NCBI GenBank assembly: GCA_015520535.1
Contig: WAPZ01000761.1
Span: forward strand, 1 to 8,371
DNA from: Candidatus Heimdallarchaeota archaeon
GTDB taxonomy: Archaea; Asgardarchaeota; Heimdallarchaeia; Hodarchaeales; S146-22
Length of the DNA stretch: 8,371 bases
Direction: 5' to 3'
The notes beneath the pieces were generated by a model. That model had not been told where the DNA came from, did no database searches, and saw nothing but the letters and a program-made list of their open reading frames with translations. Made by a program: the position numbers and the translations under genes. Shown here piece by piece: positions 1 through 7,300 of the stretch (its first letter is position 1; the number at the start of each line of letters is the position of its first letter).

Positions 1-2
1 AT

Positions 3-47
3 TTAAATGATCTTTCTCATTTGGGTTATCTCGAACAACACTATTAA
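3..47 (+). CDS. Possible 3' end of an upstream gene (partial)
   Basis: One forward frame is open from the window edge for 14 codons (LNDLSHLGYLEQHY) and closes with TAA at 45-47; the other two forward frames close within the first 10 bases. The mix of Leu, Gly, His and acidic residues is compatible with the C-terminus of a real protein, but 14 codons cannot prove coding. If it is real, doxX starts 62 bp after it. No family can be assigned. Confidence 0.3.
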   Translation, partial: LNDLSHLGYLEQHY

Positions 48-48
48 C

Positions 49-90
49 TATTAAAAAACTACTAAAAACAAAATCGCTACTATAAAAATA
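49..90 (+). promoter_or_regulatory. Candidate archaeal TATA elements upstream of doxX
   Basis: Two AT-rich TATA-like stretches precede doxX: TATTAAAA at 49-56 and TATAAAAATA at 81-90. With the usual archaeal spacing of about 25 bp, the first would start transcription near 78-82 and leave a leader of about 30 nt containing the Shine-Dalgarno GGAGG (94-98). The second would give a leaderless transcript starting about at the ATG and make that GGAGG pointless. I favour the first box. The assignment is inferred from sequence only. Confidence 0.35.
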
Positions 91-109
91 AAAGGAGGAC
101 ACGTAATAA

Positions 110-559
110 ATGGCGGTTGATATATTCAGTATCCAATTTCCGTTTGCCGATATTTGGCTTTTGATAGGCCGCTTAATTTTCGGCTTTATTTTCATAATGT
201 TTGGTCTTAATCATTTGATGCAATTGGAAGGTCTGACACAGTACGCGAAAGCGAAGGGTGTTCCCAGCACGAAAGTCATCGTTGCATTAACGGGTATTCA
301 ATTGCTTTTCGGTGGTCTTACCATATTGTTAGGCATTTATCCAGAAATCGGTGCTCTTGCTATCATTGTCTTTTTAATTCCGACAACATTTATCATGCAC
401 AATTTCTGGGCACTTAATGACCCACAAATGAAAATGATAGAAATGACTAATTTTATGAAGAATATGGGGCTTTTAGGAGCATGTTTTATGTTCTTAGCTA
501 TACCCGGTCCGTGGCCCCTTGGTTTACAAACGATACTTGGACTTCCTTCTCTATGGTAA
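110..559 (+). CDS. DoxX-family integral membrane protein
   Basis: This 149-residue protein fits the DoxX family in size (about 130-160 aa) and four-helix layout. Hydrophobic segments lie at about 15-37, 56-76, 79-98 and 117-132. The family-type features FGLNHL (31-36), KGVP (49-52) and HNFW with following NDP (97-105) precede the last helix MKNMGLLGACFMF (116-128). It would sit in the cytoplasmic membrane. DoxX proteins were named after a thiosulfate:quinone oxidoreductase subunit, but most members have no proven reaction, so no substrate is assigned here. GGAGG at 94-98, 11 nt before the ATG, supports the start. The CDGSH iron-sulfur gene follows after 36 bp with no terminator between, so the two are probably cotranscribed, which suggests a redox role by association. 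Family assignment is fairly firm; function is not known. Confidence 0.85.
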   Translation: MAVDIFSIQFPFADIWLLIGRLIFGFIFIMFGLNHLMQLEGLTQYAKAKGVPSTKVIVALTGIQLLFGGLTILLGIYPEIGALAIIVFLIPTTFIMHNFWALNDPQMKMIEMTNFMKNMGLLGACFMFLAIPGPWPLGLQTILGLPSLW

Positions 560-587
560 AGTAGACGAGTGTTGTCGTAAAATTTTT

Positions 588-593
588 GGTGAT
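588..593 (+). promoter_or_regulatory. Ribosome-binding site GGTGAT that decides the CDGSH start
   Basis: GGTGAT matches the complement of the archaeal 16S 3' end (ATCACC). It lies only 2 nt before the ATG at 596 but 5 nt before the adjacent ATG at 599. The second ATG is the better-spaced start, giving an 81-residue product instead of 82. Confidence 0.6.
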
Positions 594-595
594 AT

Positions 596-844
596 ATGAT
601 GAGTTCAGATGAATTACCGGTAATTGCTGCTACAAGCCCAGCAGTTTTGGAATTAGAGGCGGGTAAATATTTTTGGTGTGCCTGCGGCCGTTCAAAAAAT
701 CAGCCTTTTTGTGATGGCTCCCATAAGGAGACGTCATTTCGACCTATTAAATTTGAAATCGAAGAAAAGAAGAAAGTTGCATTATGTCGCTGCAAACGAA
801 GTAAAAACAAGCCCTTTTGCGATGGTACTCACAAAACATTGTGA
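596..844 (+). CDS. Tandem CDGSH iron-sulfur protein (two 2Fe-2S motifs)
   Basis: A small soluble protein made of little more than two CDGSH zinc-finger-like motifs, each expected to bind a 2Fe-2S cluster with three Cys and one His. Motif 1 (residues 28-43) has C28, C30, C39 and H43 in CACGRSKNQPFCDGSH. Motif 2 (64-79) has C64, C66, C75 and H79 in CRCKRSKNKPFCDGTH. Both keep the Ser and Pro of the consensus C-x-C-x2-(S/T)-x3-P-x-C-D-G-(S/A/T)-H. Two motifs in one chain resemble the monomeric CISD3-like branch rather than the dimeric mitoNEET type. Such proteins are redox-active electron or cluster carriers; the partner here is unknown. It follows doxX closely and ends before a strong oligo-T terminator, so doxX and this gene form a plausible two-gene unit. 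No membrane anchor or signal peptide is visible. The start may be 599 (see the ribosome-binding site). Confidence 0.92.
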   Translation: MMSSDELPVIAATSPAVLELEAGKYFWCACGRSKNQPFCDGSHKETSFRPIKFEIEEKKKVALCRCKRSKNKPFCDGTHKTL

Positions 845-865
845 AAATTCGGCAGTTGCCTCTCA

Positions 866-882
866 TTTTTTTTCTTTTTTTT
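866..882 (+). terminator. Oligo-T archaeal terminator after the CDGSH gene
   Basis: Eight T, one C and eight T on the coding strand, 21 bp after the CDGSH stop codon, without an obvious preceding hairpin. Archaeal RNA polymerase terminates at such T-runs without needing a stem. It would separate doxX-CDGSH from the HxlR gene downstream. Confidence 0.7.
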
Positions 883-897
883 CTCATAAAATGCTAG

Positions 898-1053
898 TTA
901 TTTAAATACTTTTGCGGTATGTTTACATAGAAGTTTTTTGAAGCTAAACGAAGAATTTGGCGCTAAAGGTTCAACGTACGCTTTTTGGTCGGCATAGTCA
1001 TAATAGGTACCTGCAGCATCGTAAATCACCACTGACAATGAAACGAAAAACAT
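898..1053 (-). pseudogene. Short leftward remnant resembling an FxLYD-type domain
   Basis: On the reverse strand an ATG at 1053 opens 51 codons ending at TAA (898-900). The product includes SVVIYDAAGTYYDYADQ (residues 7-23) and VEPLAPNSSFSF (27-38). This resembles the core of FxLYD-type extracytoplasmic domains, where a strand with YDa-G is followed by a loop and then L-P-x-x-S-F. Such domains are usually about twice this long and lie in secreted or surface proteins. The upstream frame is closed by a TGA eight codons before the ATG, no ribosome-binding site precedes it, and the HxlR gene occupies the space where an N-terminal part would lie. The best reading is the eroded remains of a larger gene. 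A genuine 51-residue protein, or a chance open frame in the HxlR upstream region, remain possible. Confidence 0.35.
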
Positions 1054-1083
1054 CGAAACACACACTTTAACGCAGCATCATAA
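1013..1083. repeat. Imperfect 12-bp direct repeat upstream of the HxlR gene
   Basis: GCAGCATCGTAA (1013-1024) recurs as GCAGCATCATAA (1072-1083), with 11 of 12 bases identical and starts 59 bp apart. The second copy ends 25 bp before the HxlR start codon, so the pair could be an operator for autoregulation. The first copy overlaps the leftward remnant frame. A repeat of this length can occur by chance in a window this size, so confidence is low. Confidence 0.3.
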
Positions 1084-1108
1084 TTGATTTGATGGAGAAT
1101 ATGGTGAA

Positions 1109-1462
1109 ATGGGGCGCAAAAGAGCGGAAAAAGTGGAAATAAAATGCCCATTAACGCGTGCACTTAACATGCTTTCTGGAAAATGGGACTTAGTTATTTG
1201 TCATTTGCTTGCGATGAGCGAACGTCCTTTACGTTTTAATGAATTAAAAGAGAAGATTTCTCAAGCCTTTAGCGATGGAAAGGGAATTTGTCCATCGTCA
1301 TTATCCCAATCTTTGAAGCGCTTGGAAGAATATAAGATTGTAGAACGCAAAGTTCGAACAAATGAGATTCCAGTTGCTGTTGAATATCGGTTAACGGAAA
1401 AAGGAAAAGCGTTAAAGCCTATACTTGAGTCGTTGCGAGAATGGGGAGAAAAATGGACGTGA
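1109..1462 (+). CDS. HxlR-family winged-helix transcriptional regulator
   Basis: A cytoplasmic DNA-binding protein of 117 aa, normal for HxlR/DUF24 regulators, which act as dimers and often sense reactive electrophiles or redox stress. Visible hallmarks are CPLTRALNMLSGKWD (13-27), with the conserved N-terminal Cys13 and the GKW helix, RPLRFNELK (39-47), the recognition helix LSQSLKRLEE (65-74), the wing with VEYRLTEKGKAL (91-102) and the end LREWGEKW (109-116). Cys13 is the position used as redox switch in studied members such as HypR. Two more cysteines are present, Cys31 and Cys61. The segment around AFSDGKGICPSS (53-64) is about seven residues longer than in typical members, just before the recognition helix. 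GGAG at 1094-1097 sits 11 nt before the ATG, and an in-frame TGA at 1085 limits any upstream start. The target is unknown; the doxX-CDGSH pair upstream or the gene itself are candidates. Confidence 0.93.
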   Translation: MGRKRAEKVEIKCPLTRALNMLSGKWDLVICHLLAMSERPLRFNELKEKISQAFSDGKGICPSSLSQSLKRLEEYKIVERKVRTNEIPVAVEYRLTEKGKALKPILESLREWGEKWT

Positions 1463-1478
1463 TGCTTCTTAATCGAGC

Positions 1479-1967
1479 CTAAAGGATGATTTCTCTTAGA
1501 ATTAACGTGGTTTCAGTGCTTTTTACACCGTCGATACTTCTTATTATGTTGATTATTTCATTTAAGCGGTCGGGATTGGTACACTCCACATAAAGTTGCA
1601 AGTCATTAGAACCTGCAAGTTCCCATATGGTTTGAATCTCTTCTATTGAACTTAATTCCTTTATTACTGTATCCGTCGGAACAATTCCAACAATTTGTAC
1701 CAATATAAAAGCCTTAATTCCCATTGTGACGGGTTTCCCAAGCGTAATAGTGTAACCTTTAATATATCCCGTCTTTTCTAGTTTTTCAATGCGTTTTCTT
1801 ACTGTGGATTCATTAATTCCAATGCGTTTGGCAATTTCGGTGTTTTTTATTCGGGCGTTTTCTTTGAGGAGCTTTAAAATTTCTATGTCGACTTCATCTA
1901 TATGAACGCTCAACCTACATCCACTCACGCTTAAGGACGCAAAACCAGTTAAAATCATTTTAATCAA
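1479..1967 (-). CDS. Lrp/AsnC-family transcriptional regulator
   Basis: A feast/famine regulator. In the longest frame (162 codons from TTG 1967) an N-terminal helix-turn-helix spans about 24-68, with IDEVDIEILKLLKENARI (23-40), then EIAKRIGINESTVRKRIEKL (44-63). An effector-binding and oligomerisation RAM domain spans about 84-162, with VQIVGIVP, IWELAGSNDLQLYVE (114-128) and the closing TETTLILRE. Family proteins normally begin only a few residues before the ID..DI helix, so the true start is probably TTG at 1913 (144 aa) or GTG at 1928 (149 aa); ATG at 1958 is also possible. None has a convincing ribosome-binding site. The longest frame overlaps the hel308 stop by 8 bp, which suggests cotranscription and perhaps translational coupling. 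Ligand and targets are unknown; position suggests it could regulate the replication/repair genes. It is convergent with HxlR across 16 bp, with no oligo-T terminator between. Confidence 0.93.
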   Translation of the reverse strand: MIKMILTGFASLSVSGCRLSVHIDEVDIEILKLLKENARIKNTEIAKRIGINESTVRKRIEKLEKTGYIKGYTITLGKPVTMGIKAFILVQIVGIVPTDTVIKELSSIEEIQTIWELAGSNDLQLYVECTNPDRLNEIINIIRSIDGVKSTETTLILREIIL

Positions 1968-4320
1968 AAAAGGAGCGTAAATCTGTTTGTGTGTTTTCTC
2001 TTTTTTTCATCTTATTTTTTTTGGTGTTCGAATTAGCGTTCTTTTTTTTGGCCGTGGTCTTACGAGTAGATATGTGATATTCAATGAGTTCTTCCGCTGA
2101 CTTAAGGGCACTTAATTCTTCGATATGTTGTTCATGAAGATAAGTTAATATTTTTTTTCCTAATTTTTGACCAAACCCGGGAAGGTCAACAAAAAATGAT
2201 ATCGGCTTGTTTTTGAGATCCTCAAGTGATGTAATTCCCGCATTTTTTAATATTCTTGCTCGAACGCGACCTATATTTGGAATTTTTACGAGCTCAACTA
2301 GTTCTTCTTTAATACCAATCTTTACTCGCACAATAAGTTTTTCCACGTCATCGAGAAAGGGTACAAGCCCAGAAAGATCTTTTTTTTGGACTTTTAGGAG
2401 TTCTTTAAGGGAATAAAGCAGCCATTCACCGTTTTCAGCTAGCCGGGCTATATCACCAGCATGAATATTATATTTCCGAACAATGTTTTGAATGGGAACC
2501 TCATTAATCCATTCATTCAAAATATATGCCGTATAGAAGGCTTTGAGACGAAATTCCATCTTAATTTCTTCATAATATTCTGGTATTTCATATAAAAGCT
2601 CCTCAGAGTAATTGAATAATATGTTGCGGAGATCATCAAAAAAATTGTTTGGTATCCGTAACGACGGCATATCTGGTGTGCTACTGATGAGATCCAATAA
2701 GATGAGTGGCAAATGTTCTTTTTGTATTTGATTAACTTTTAACTCCCATTCATATAATCCGTTTTGGATAATTACGGCACTTAAGGGATCAATATAGAGT
2801 TCACAAACACGTTTGCCCAGTGGCGTAATTATTAGCATTTCTGTTCCATAATCAATAGTAATTAAATTATTATCAGCTAAAAATCCCGCTACTTCCATGA
2901 GATTTGCGGTTATTCCCTCTAAACCATAGAGTTTTCCATAAAATGTGTTACTAAAAAACTCGATTAATTCTTGGAACGTGAGGCGTTTCGCGTCGTTAAT
3001 GATGCTTAAAATATGTTTTCTGAGTGCCGTTTGTGAGGCTAGTTTTGAATCGATTTTTTCTAGTTGCCCATTAATGTAGCGAGAAAAAAATAGGCTGATA
3101 TCCTCGGGTTTTCTAGCCAGTATGACAGCTTCTCCATAAGGGTCATATTTTGGGCGTCCCGCACGACCACTCATCTGCTTGTAATCCATTACTGGTATCT
3201 TCCTTGAATAACCATCACTATAACGATATACAGAGGTTATTACAACTCTCCGTGCGGGAATATTCACACCAGCAGCCAATGTTGGTGTAGCGGTTAATAT
3301 TTTTATGTATCCTGCTTTAAATCCGCGTTCCACGATTTTCCGTTGACTAGCTAATAAGCCGGCATGGTGAAACGCTGCGGCATTTAATATTGAGATTTTT
3401 AACTCTTGTACAATTGGGTCATCTTCCGAACCTTCAACACTTTCAGCAAGTTTCCTCAATTCCGTTATGGTTTCTGTGTCAATAAGCTTTGCACTTATTC
3501 GACGAACTTGTTTGCAGAGCTTCAATGCTTTTGCTCTTGTATTGGCAAATAAAAGAATTTGTGCATTGTTTTTTAGCGTATCCTCAATAATGGCATCAAT
3601 GTCATTTTTATAATCACGGTTAAGTTCGCTAAAGTCCTTTTCTGTCCAAAAAATTTTTTTGTCATATAATACCCCTTCTTTAAGTGGAATAGGCCTCCAA
3701 TCGCTCGTAACTAACTCAGCTTGGAGCCAATCCGCTAAATCTTGTGCATTTTGGATGGTGGCACTTAAAAGTAAATATTGAGCATTTGGATGTAAACGCC
3801 GTAACTTGGTGATTACAACTTCTAACGTGGGACCACGATCTGAACTGGCAATTAAATGGCCTTCATCAATGATTACCAACCCAATCGAGGATAGTAACCA
3901 CGATACATGATGTCTTAAAAACGCATCAAGTTTTTCATTCGTCGTTATTATAAAATGCGCATTTTTTAGCCAACTATCTTGTGAATCAAAGTCACCAGAA
4001 CTCATTCGCACGTTAAAACCTAAGGCTTCTAAATTTTTGAACTCTTCATACTTTTCTAATGCTAACGCACGTAGTGGTGAAAGATAGAGTACTTTACCCT
4101 TTCCTTCCAGTAAAACTTTCAATGCTGCCATAAGACCAATCAATGTCTTACCGGCAGCAGTTGGTATTGCGACAACCATTGACTTATGCTGAAGAAGGCC
4201 TTTTTTAACAGCTAACGCTTGTGGTGGATGAAGAGTCGTTATTCCCATCTCTTTGATATAGTCAATGGCAACTTGAGGAAGCGGAAGTTTGTCTACCGCG
4301 TACTCTGAATTTGTTTTCAT
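1960..4320 (-). CDS. hel308: Hel308-type ATP-dependent DNA helicase with C-terminal PIP box
   Basis: A superfamily 2, Ski2-like 3'-5' DNA helicase that acts on stalled or branched replication forks. All core motifs are visible: Q motif HPPQ (31-34), Walker A AIPTAAGKT (51-59, Lys58), motif Ia LSPLRALALEK (80-90), DEGH box (152-155), SAT (186-188), motif IV ILLFANTRAKAL (255-266), FHHAGL (317-322), motif V TPTLAAGVNIPARR (345-358) and motif VI QMSGRAGRP (382-390). A winged-helix and ratchet region follows (about 400-660). Helix-hairpin-helix segments come next, around IPNIGRVRARIL (680-691) and LPGFGQKLGKKIL (713-725). A basic tail then ends in QTDLRSFF (778-785), a PCNA-binding box. At 786 aa it is longer than the usual 700-750, explained by this tail. 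AGGAG (4331-4335 on the plus strand as CTCCT), 10 nt upstream, supports the ATG. It lies 68 bp after mcm and its last codons overlap the Lrp frame. Confidence 0.96.
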   Translation of the reverse strand: MKTNSEYAVDKLPLPQVAIDYIKEMGITTLHPPQALAVKKGLLQHKSMVVAIPTAAGKTLIGLMAALKVLLEGKGKVLYLSPLRALALEKYEEFKNLEALGFNVRMSSGDFDSQDSWLKNAHFIITTNEKLDAFLRHHVSWLLSSIGLVIIDEGHLIASSDRGPTLEVVITKLRRLHPNAQYLLLSATIQNAQDLADWLQAELVTSDWRPIPLKEGVLYDKKIFWTEKDFSELNRDYKNDIDAIIEDTLKNNAQILLFANTRAKALKLCKQVRRISAKLIDTETITELRKLAESVEGSEDDPIVQELKISILNAAAFHHAGLLASQRKIVERGFKAGYIKILTATPTLAAGVNIPARRVVITSVYRYSDGYSRKIPVMDYKQMSGRAGRPKYDPYGEAVILARKPEDISLFFSRYINGQLEKIDSKLASQTALRKHILSIINDAKRLTFQELIEFFSNTFYGKLYGLEGITANLMEVAGFLADNNLITIDYGTEMLIITPLGKRVCELYIDPLSAVIIQNGLYEWELKVNQIQKEHLPLILLDLISSTPDMPSLRIPNNFFDDLRNILFNYSEELLYEIPEYYEEIKMEFRLKAFYTAYILNEWINEVPIQNIVRKYNIHAGDIARLAENGEWLLYSLKELLKVQKKDLSGLVPFLDDVEKLIVRVKIGIKEELVELVKIPNIGRVRARILKNAGITSLEDLKNKPISFFVDLPGFGQKLGKKILTYLHEQHIEELSALKSAEELIEYHISTRKTTAKKKNANSNTKKNKMKKRENTQTDLRSFFD
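1966..1989 (-). other. C-terminal PIP box of Hel308
   Basis: The codons for Hel308 residues 778-785 read QTDLRSFF, an exact match to the PCNA-interacting-protein consensus Q-x-x-(L/I/M)-x-x-(F/Y)-(F/Y), with one residue (Asp786) remaining before the stop. It hangs on a lysine/asparagine-rich, probably disordered linker (about 752-777), the normal setting of a PIP box. PCNA binding is inferred from the motif. Confidence 0.75.
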
Positions 4321-4388
4321 AAACGTGAAACTCCTAGTTTCTTGAAATTAAATTTTTCACATACGCTTTAGTGAATTGACGCTCTTTC
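4321..4388 (-). promoter_or_regulatory. mcm-hel308 intergenic region with RBS and weak TATA candidate
   Basis: The 68 bp between the mcm stop and the hel308 ATG contain a clear ribosome-binding site, AGGAG (complement of 4331-4335). They also hold one TATA-like stretch, AATTTAAT (complement of 4347-4354). With normal spacing that box would start transcription after the ribosome-binding site, so the two signals do not fit together well. Read-through from mcm, with no oligo-T terminator between, is the simpler explanation. Confidence 0.45.
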
Positions 4389-7300
4389 TTATGTTTTGCC
4401 AATACGTGTGGTGCCAGGTCGATAATATAATCCTTGTCGTTCGGCATTTTCTAATACTTCTTCGACTTCTCTGCTCTCGAGATTAAGCTCTTCTGCGACC
4501 TTTTTAATTAGCTCAGCGCGATCGTATGTCCCATCTTCTGTTGAATCTAAAATTCTGTCCACAGCTTCTAGAATTCTATCCACTTTGCTTCGAGAACGTG
4601 CACTTACGCCACCTGAAGCTCGGTCAATGTCAATCTCTCCAGTTTCTGGGTCTCGGGCGATTTCCTCTAACGCAGCTTGCATCAATCGAATGGCTTCATT
4701 GGCATCCTCAACGGTGACTTCTTCACGAAGTGCCATTTTAGCATGTGCTTCTGCTAAACGAACTAACGACTCTAGTTGTCGTGGTGTAATGGCAATCGGA
4801 TTGACGGCTCCAGCTTCGGTCAAGTTCGTGCTCCGACTCCGGAGCTCTATATAAAATTCTTGAAGTCGTGCCGCCGCATCTGGTGTCAGTCTGGGTTTTA
4901 TGTGTTGTCGCGCGTACGCAATATATTTTTTGAGAAGTTGACGGTCAATTGCTGCAGTTTGAACGGTTCCACCGGACGCATGAAGATTCAAAATGTGAGC
5001 AGCTTTTCGTGTATCTTCTTCAATGTCAGGCACATCCTTTAACACGAACACCAGATCAAAACGGCTGATAATCGTCGGTGGGAGGTTTATGTTCTGTGCT
5101 AAATCCTTATATTCATTCCAGCGCCCCAAACGTGGGTTTGCAGCTGCTAATACAGATGTTCTCGAATTTAACGTTGCAACAATTCCGGCTTTTGCGATAG
5201 AAATCGTATTATGAAGAACTAAGCCTTGAGAAATAAAATTTCGTGTGGGTTCAATCGTGACATCATACACCCATTTTGTTTTGTATTTGCCGCTATTTGG
5301 GATTTTTTCAATCGAAATTACTTGAACCCACTCAAAGCGGCACAATCGCTCAAGGTAGGCGATTTTTTTCCTTATATTCCTTAAAAATTGTTCATATTCT
5401 TCTGCTTTTCGGTTTGAAAACCTTTGATCGCTTTTTTCTCCCCAATATTCGTCATTTTCCTGGTAATCGACAGTATTATGTGTCCATTCTGAAATTATTT
5501 CGGAAAGTTGCCCCGATGTGTATCTGTATTGTATTCTTTCTTTGAAGGGATTAATTTTCATTTGTGTGAACTGATTTTTTAGTTTGTGATAGCGTTTTTT
5601 CAGGATTTTTAGATATTTTTTAACGGTCTCGATGGTAATACCGTATTCATCATTTGCAATTGGCTGACAAAGATGCTCATCATTAAGAAGATTTAAGTCT
5701 TTCAAGCACTCTTTAATAATAGTGACAACATCTGGGGGTAGATTTTCCCTAATCTTCACTTTTCTTTTGTTTTTAGCTCTTATCATAGTATGTTTTCTGT
5801 GCTTTGGCGAGTGGGTTTCCATGTGAGTTGTCGGCATCACTTTCAGTGTGAATTTCTCTACACTAGAGCCTTTAATGGAAACTAAGTAGTATTTTTTCTG
5901 CTTTTTCCTATTTTTATTTGATTTAGTTCTTTTTCGCAATATTTGACTGTGTATCCCTAATGTTAATAATAGCTCTTGAAAATCATCAGCCATTTTTTCA
6001 GATACGGTATAATAGGCGTATGTTTCTGGAGTTATGGCGCTTTTATTGCTGAATGCAGTTTTAAGAAATGCTATCCGTATATTTTCATGTGAAGAAAATA
6101 TTTGTCGAGGAATTCGTTTATTGGAAGGTTTTCTCATTAATTCCGGAAAATTGCATTTTAAATACTCTAGAAGGGAGCGCGATATGACACGTATCACTTG
6201 TTGTTGCTGTTTGGCATTATAACTAGTTCGAGGTTCTATAAGAAACAGTTTATGAATGAGGTTTTCTACATGGCGAACTATTTTGGAACTATTGACGTTT
6301 AATTTGAATTCAATTATATTTTTTCTTTCATTAACGCTACCTTTTGTGGCTAAGTATCCCAAGAACGCGGCTAATTCCGGTGTCATGACGTCTGGAAAAG
6401 ATATAGGTTTTTGATCATGTTTAAAGTCAGTTTTTAAGACAATCGGTCGTTGCTTATACGTAATTTTTTGTGGTGCGGGAACAATCATTCCCGTTTTCAA
6501 TTCTGACGCCGCACGTGTGGTAATACCAAAATCATACACATATATTGGGTGTTCTGGCGTTACAATTATAGATCTTCCATTAGAAAAAGTGATTCGAAAG
6601 AAATGATCCGGTGCTTCATGTCGGCTCACACGATCAATGCGAATGGATTTTATCGTTTTGAAATCTGTTGTTAGAATGTGAATATCCTCTTCCAAGGGTA
6701 AAATTTCACAATGCACGCCCTCAATTACATTTTTGCGATGTATTTTGAACAAACGCTCGACTAACTCGCCTATTTTTACGATTGTTCCATCCGCCAGTGT
6801 GATTTCAGTTGATGGGTGATACGAATGTTGTTCCATGGCCTCATGAATTGCTGAACGATCTTCCGCACGCATTTTATCAAATTCATCAATGACTGCAATC
6901 CCTTTATCAGCCAGCACCAATACTCCCGCTTCTAAAGTCATTTCACCCGTTTCTGATTCTCGTGTCACTGCAGCGGTAAGTCCCGCCGCACTACTACCAC
7001 GTCCAGAAGTATAGATCGCCCGTGGTGCCAAAGTCATAACATTACGAAGTAATTGAGACTTTCCAACACCCGGATCACCTACGAGAAGAATATTGGACTC
7101 ACCACGGATTTTCACTCCTTCAGTTGTCGTTTTTGCGACGCCACCAAAGAGTAAGAGTGCAATCGCCTTTTTAATATTGTCATAGCCATAAATTGAGGGT
7201 GCAATCGAATTACGTATTTTTTCATAGATAAAAGGATCCTTGGCGAGCTCTTTAATTTTTTCTTCATCTTCCGGCGTAATATTTAATGTTTCGTATTCTT

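Noticed and set aside
1..109. Divergent leftward gene start at the left edge (open reverse frame)
   Set aside because: The frame has no ATG, GTG or TTG start and is Ser/Phe-rich from AT bias. The rightward 14-codon tail is a better reading.
678..905. Rightward open frame of 75 codons overlapping the CDGSH gene
   Set aside because: It is out of frame with a gene whose metal-binding motifs are unmistakable, and it reads through the oligo-T terminator.
1911..1967. Lipoprotein-like signal peptide (ILTGFASLSVSGC) at the start of the Lrp open frame
   Set aside because: It resembles a lipobox but is followed directly by a cytoplasmic helix-turn-helix domain, and family proteins start after it. It is most likely untranslated sequence upstream of a TTG or GTG start.
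2207..2416. Rightward open frame of 69 codons opposite hel308
   Set aside because: It is an antisense shadow of the helix-hairpin-helix region; its Ser/Thr/Phe-rich composition is the mirror of Lys/Glu-rich coding.
4526..6222. Several rightward open frames of 60-90 codons opposite mcm and its intein
   Set aside because: They lie opposite strongly conserved coding sequence, lack ribosome-binding sites and show no recognisable domains.
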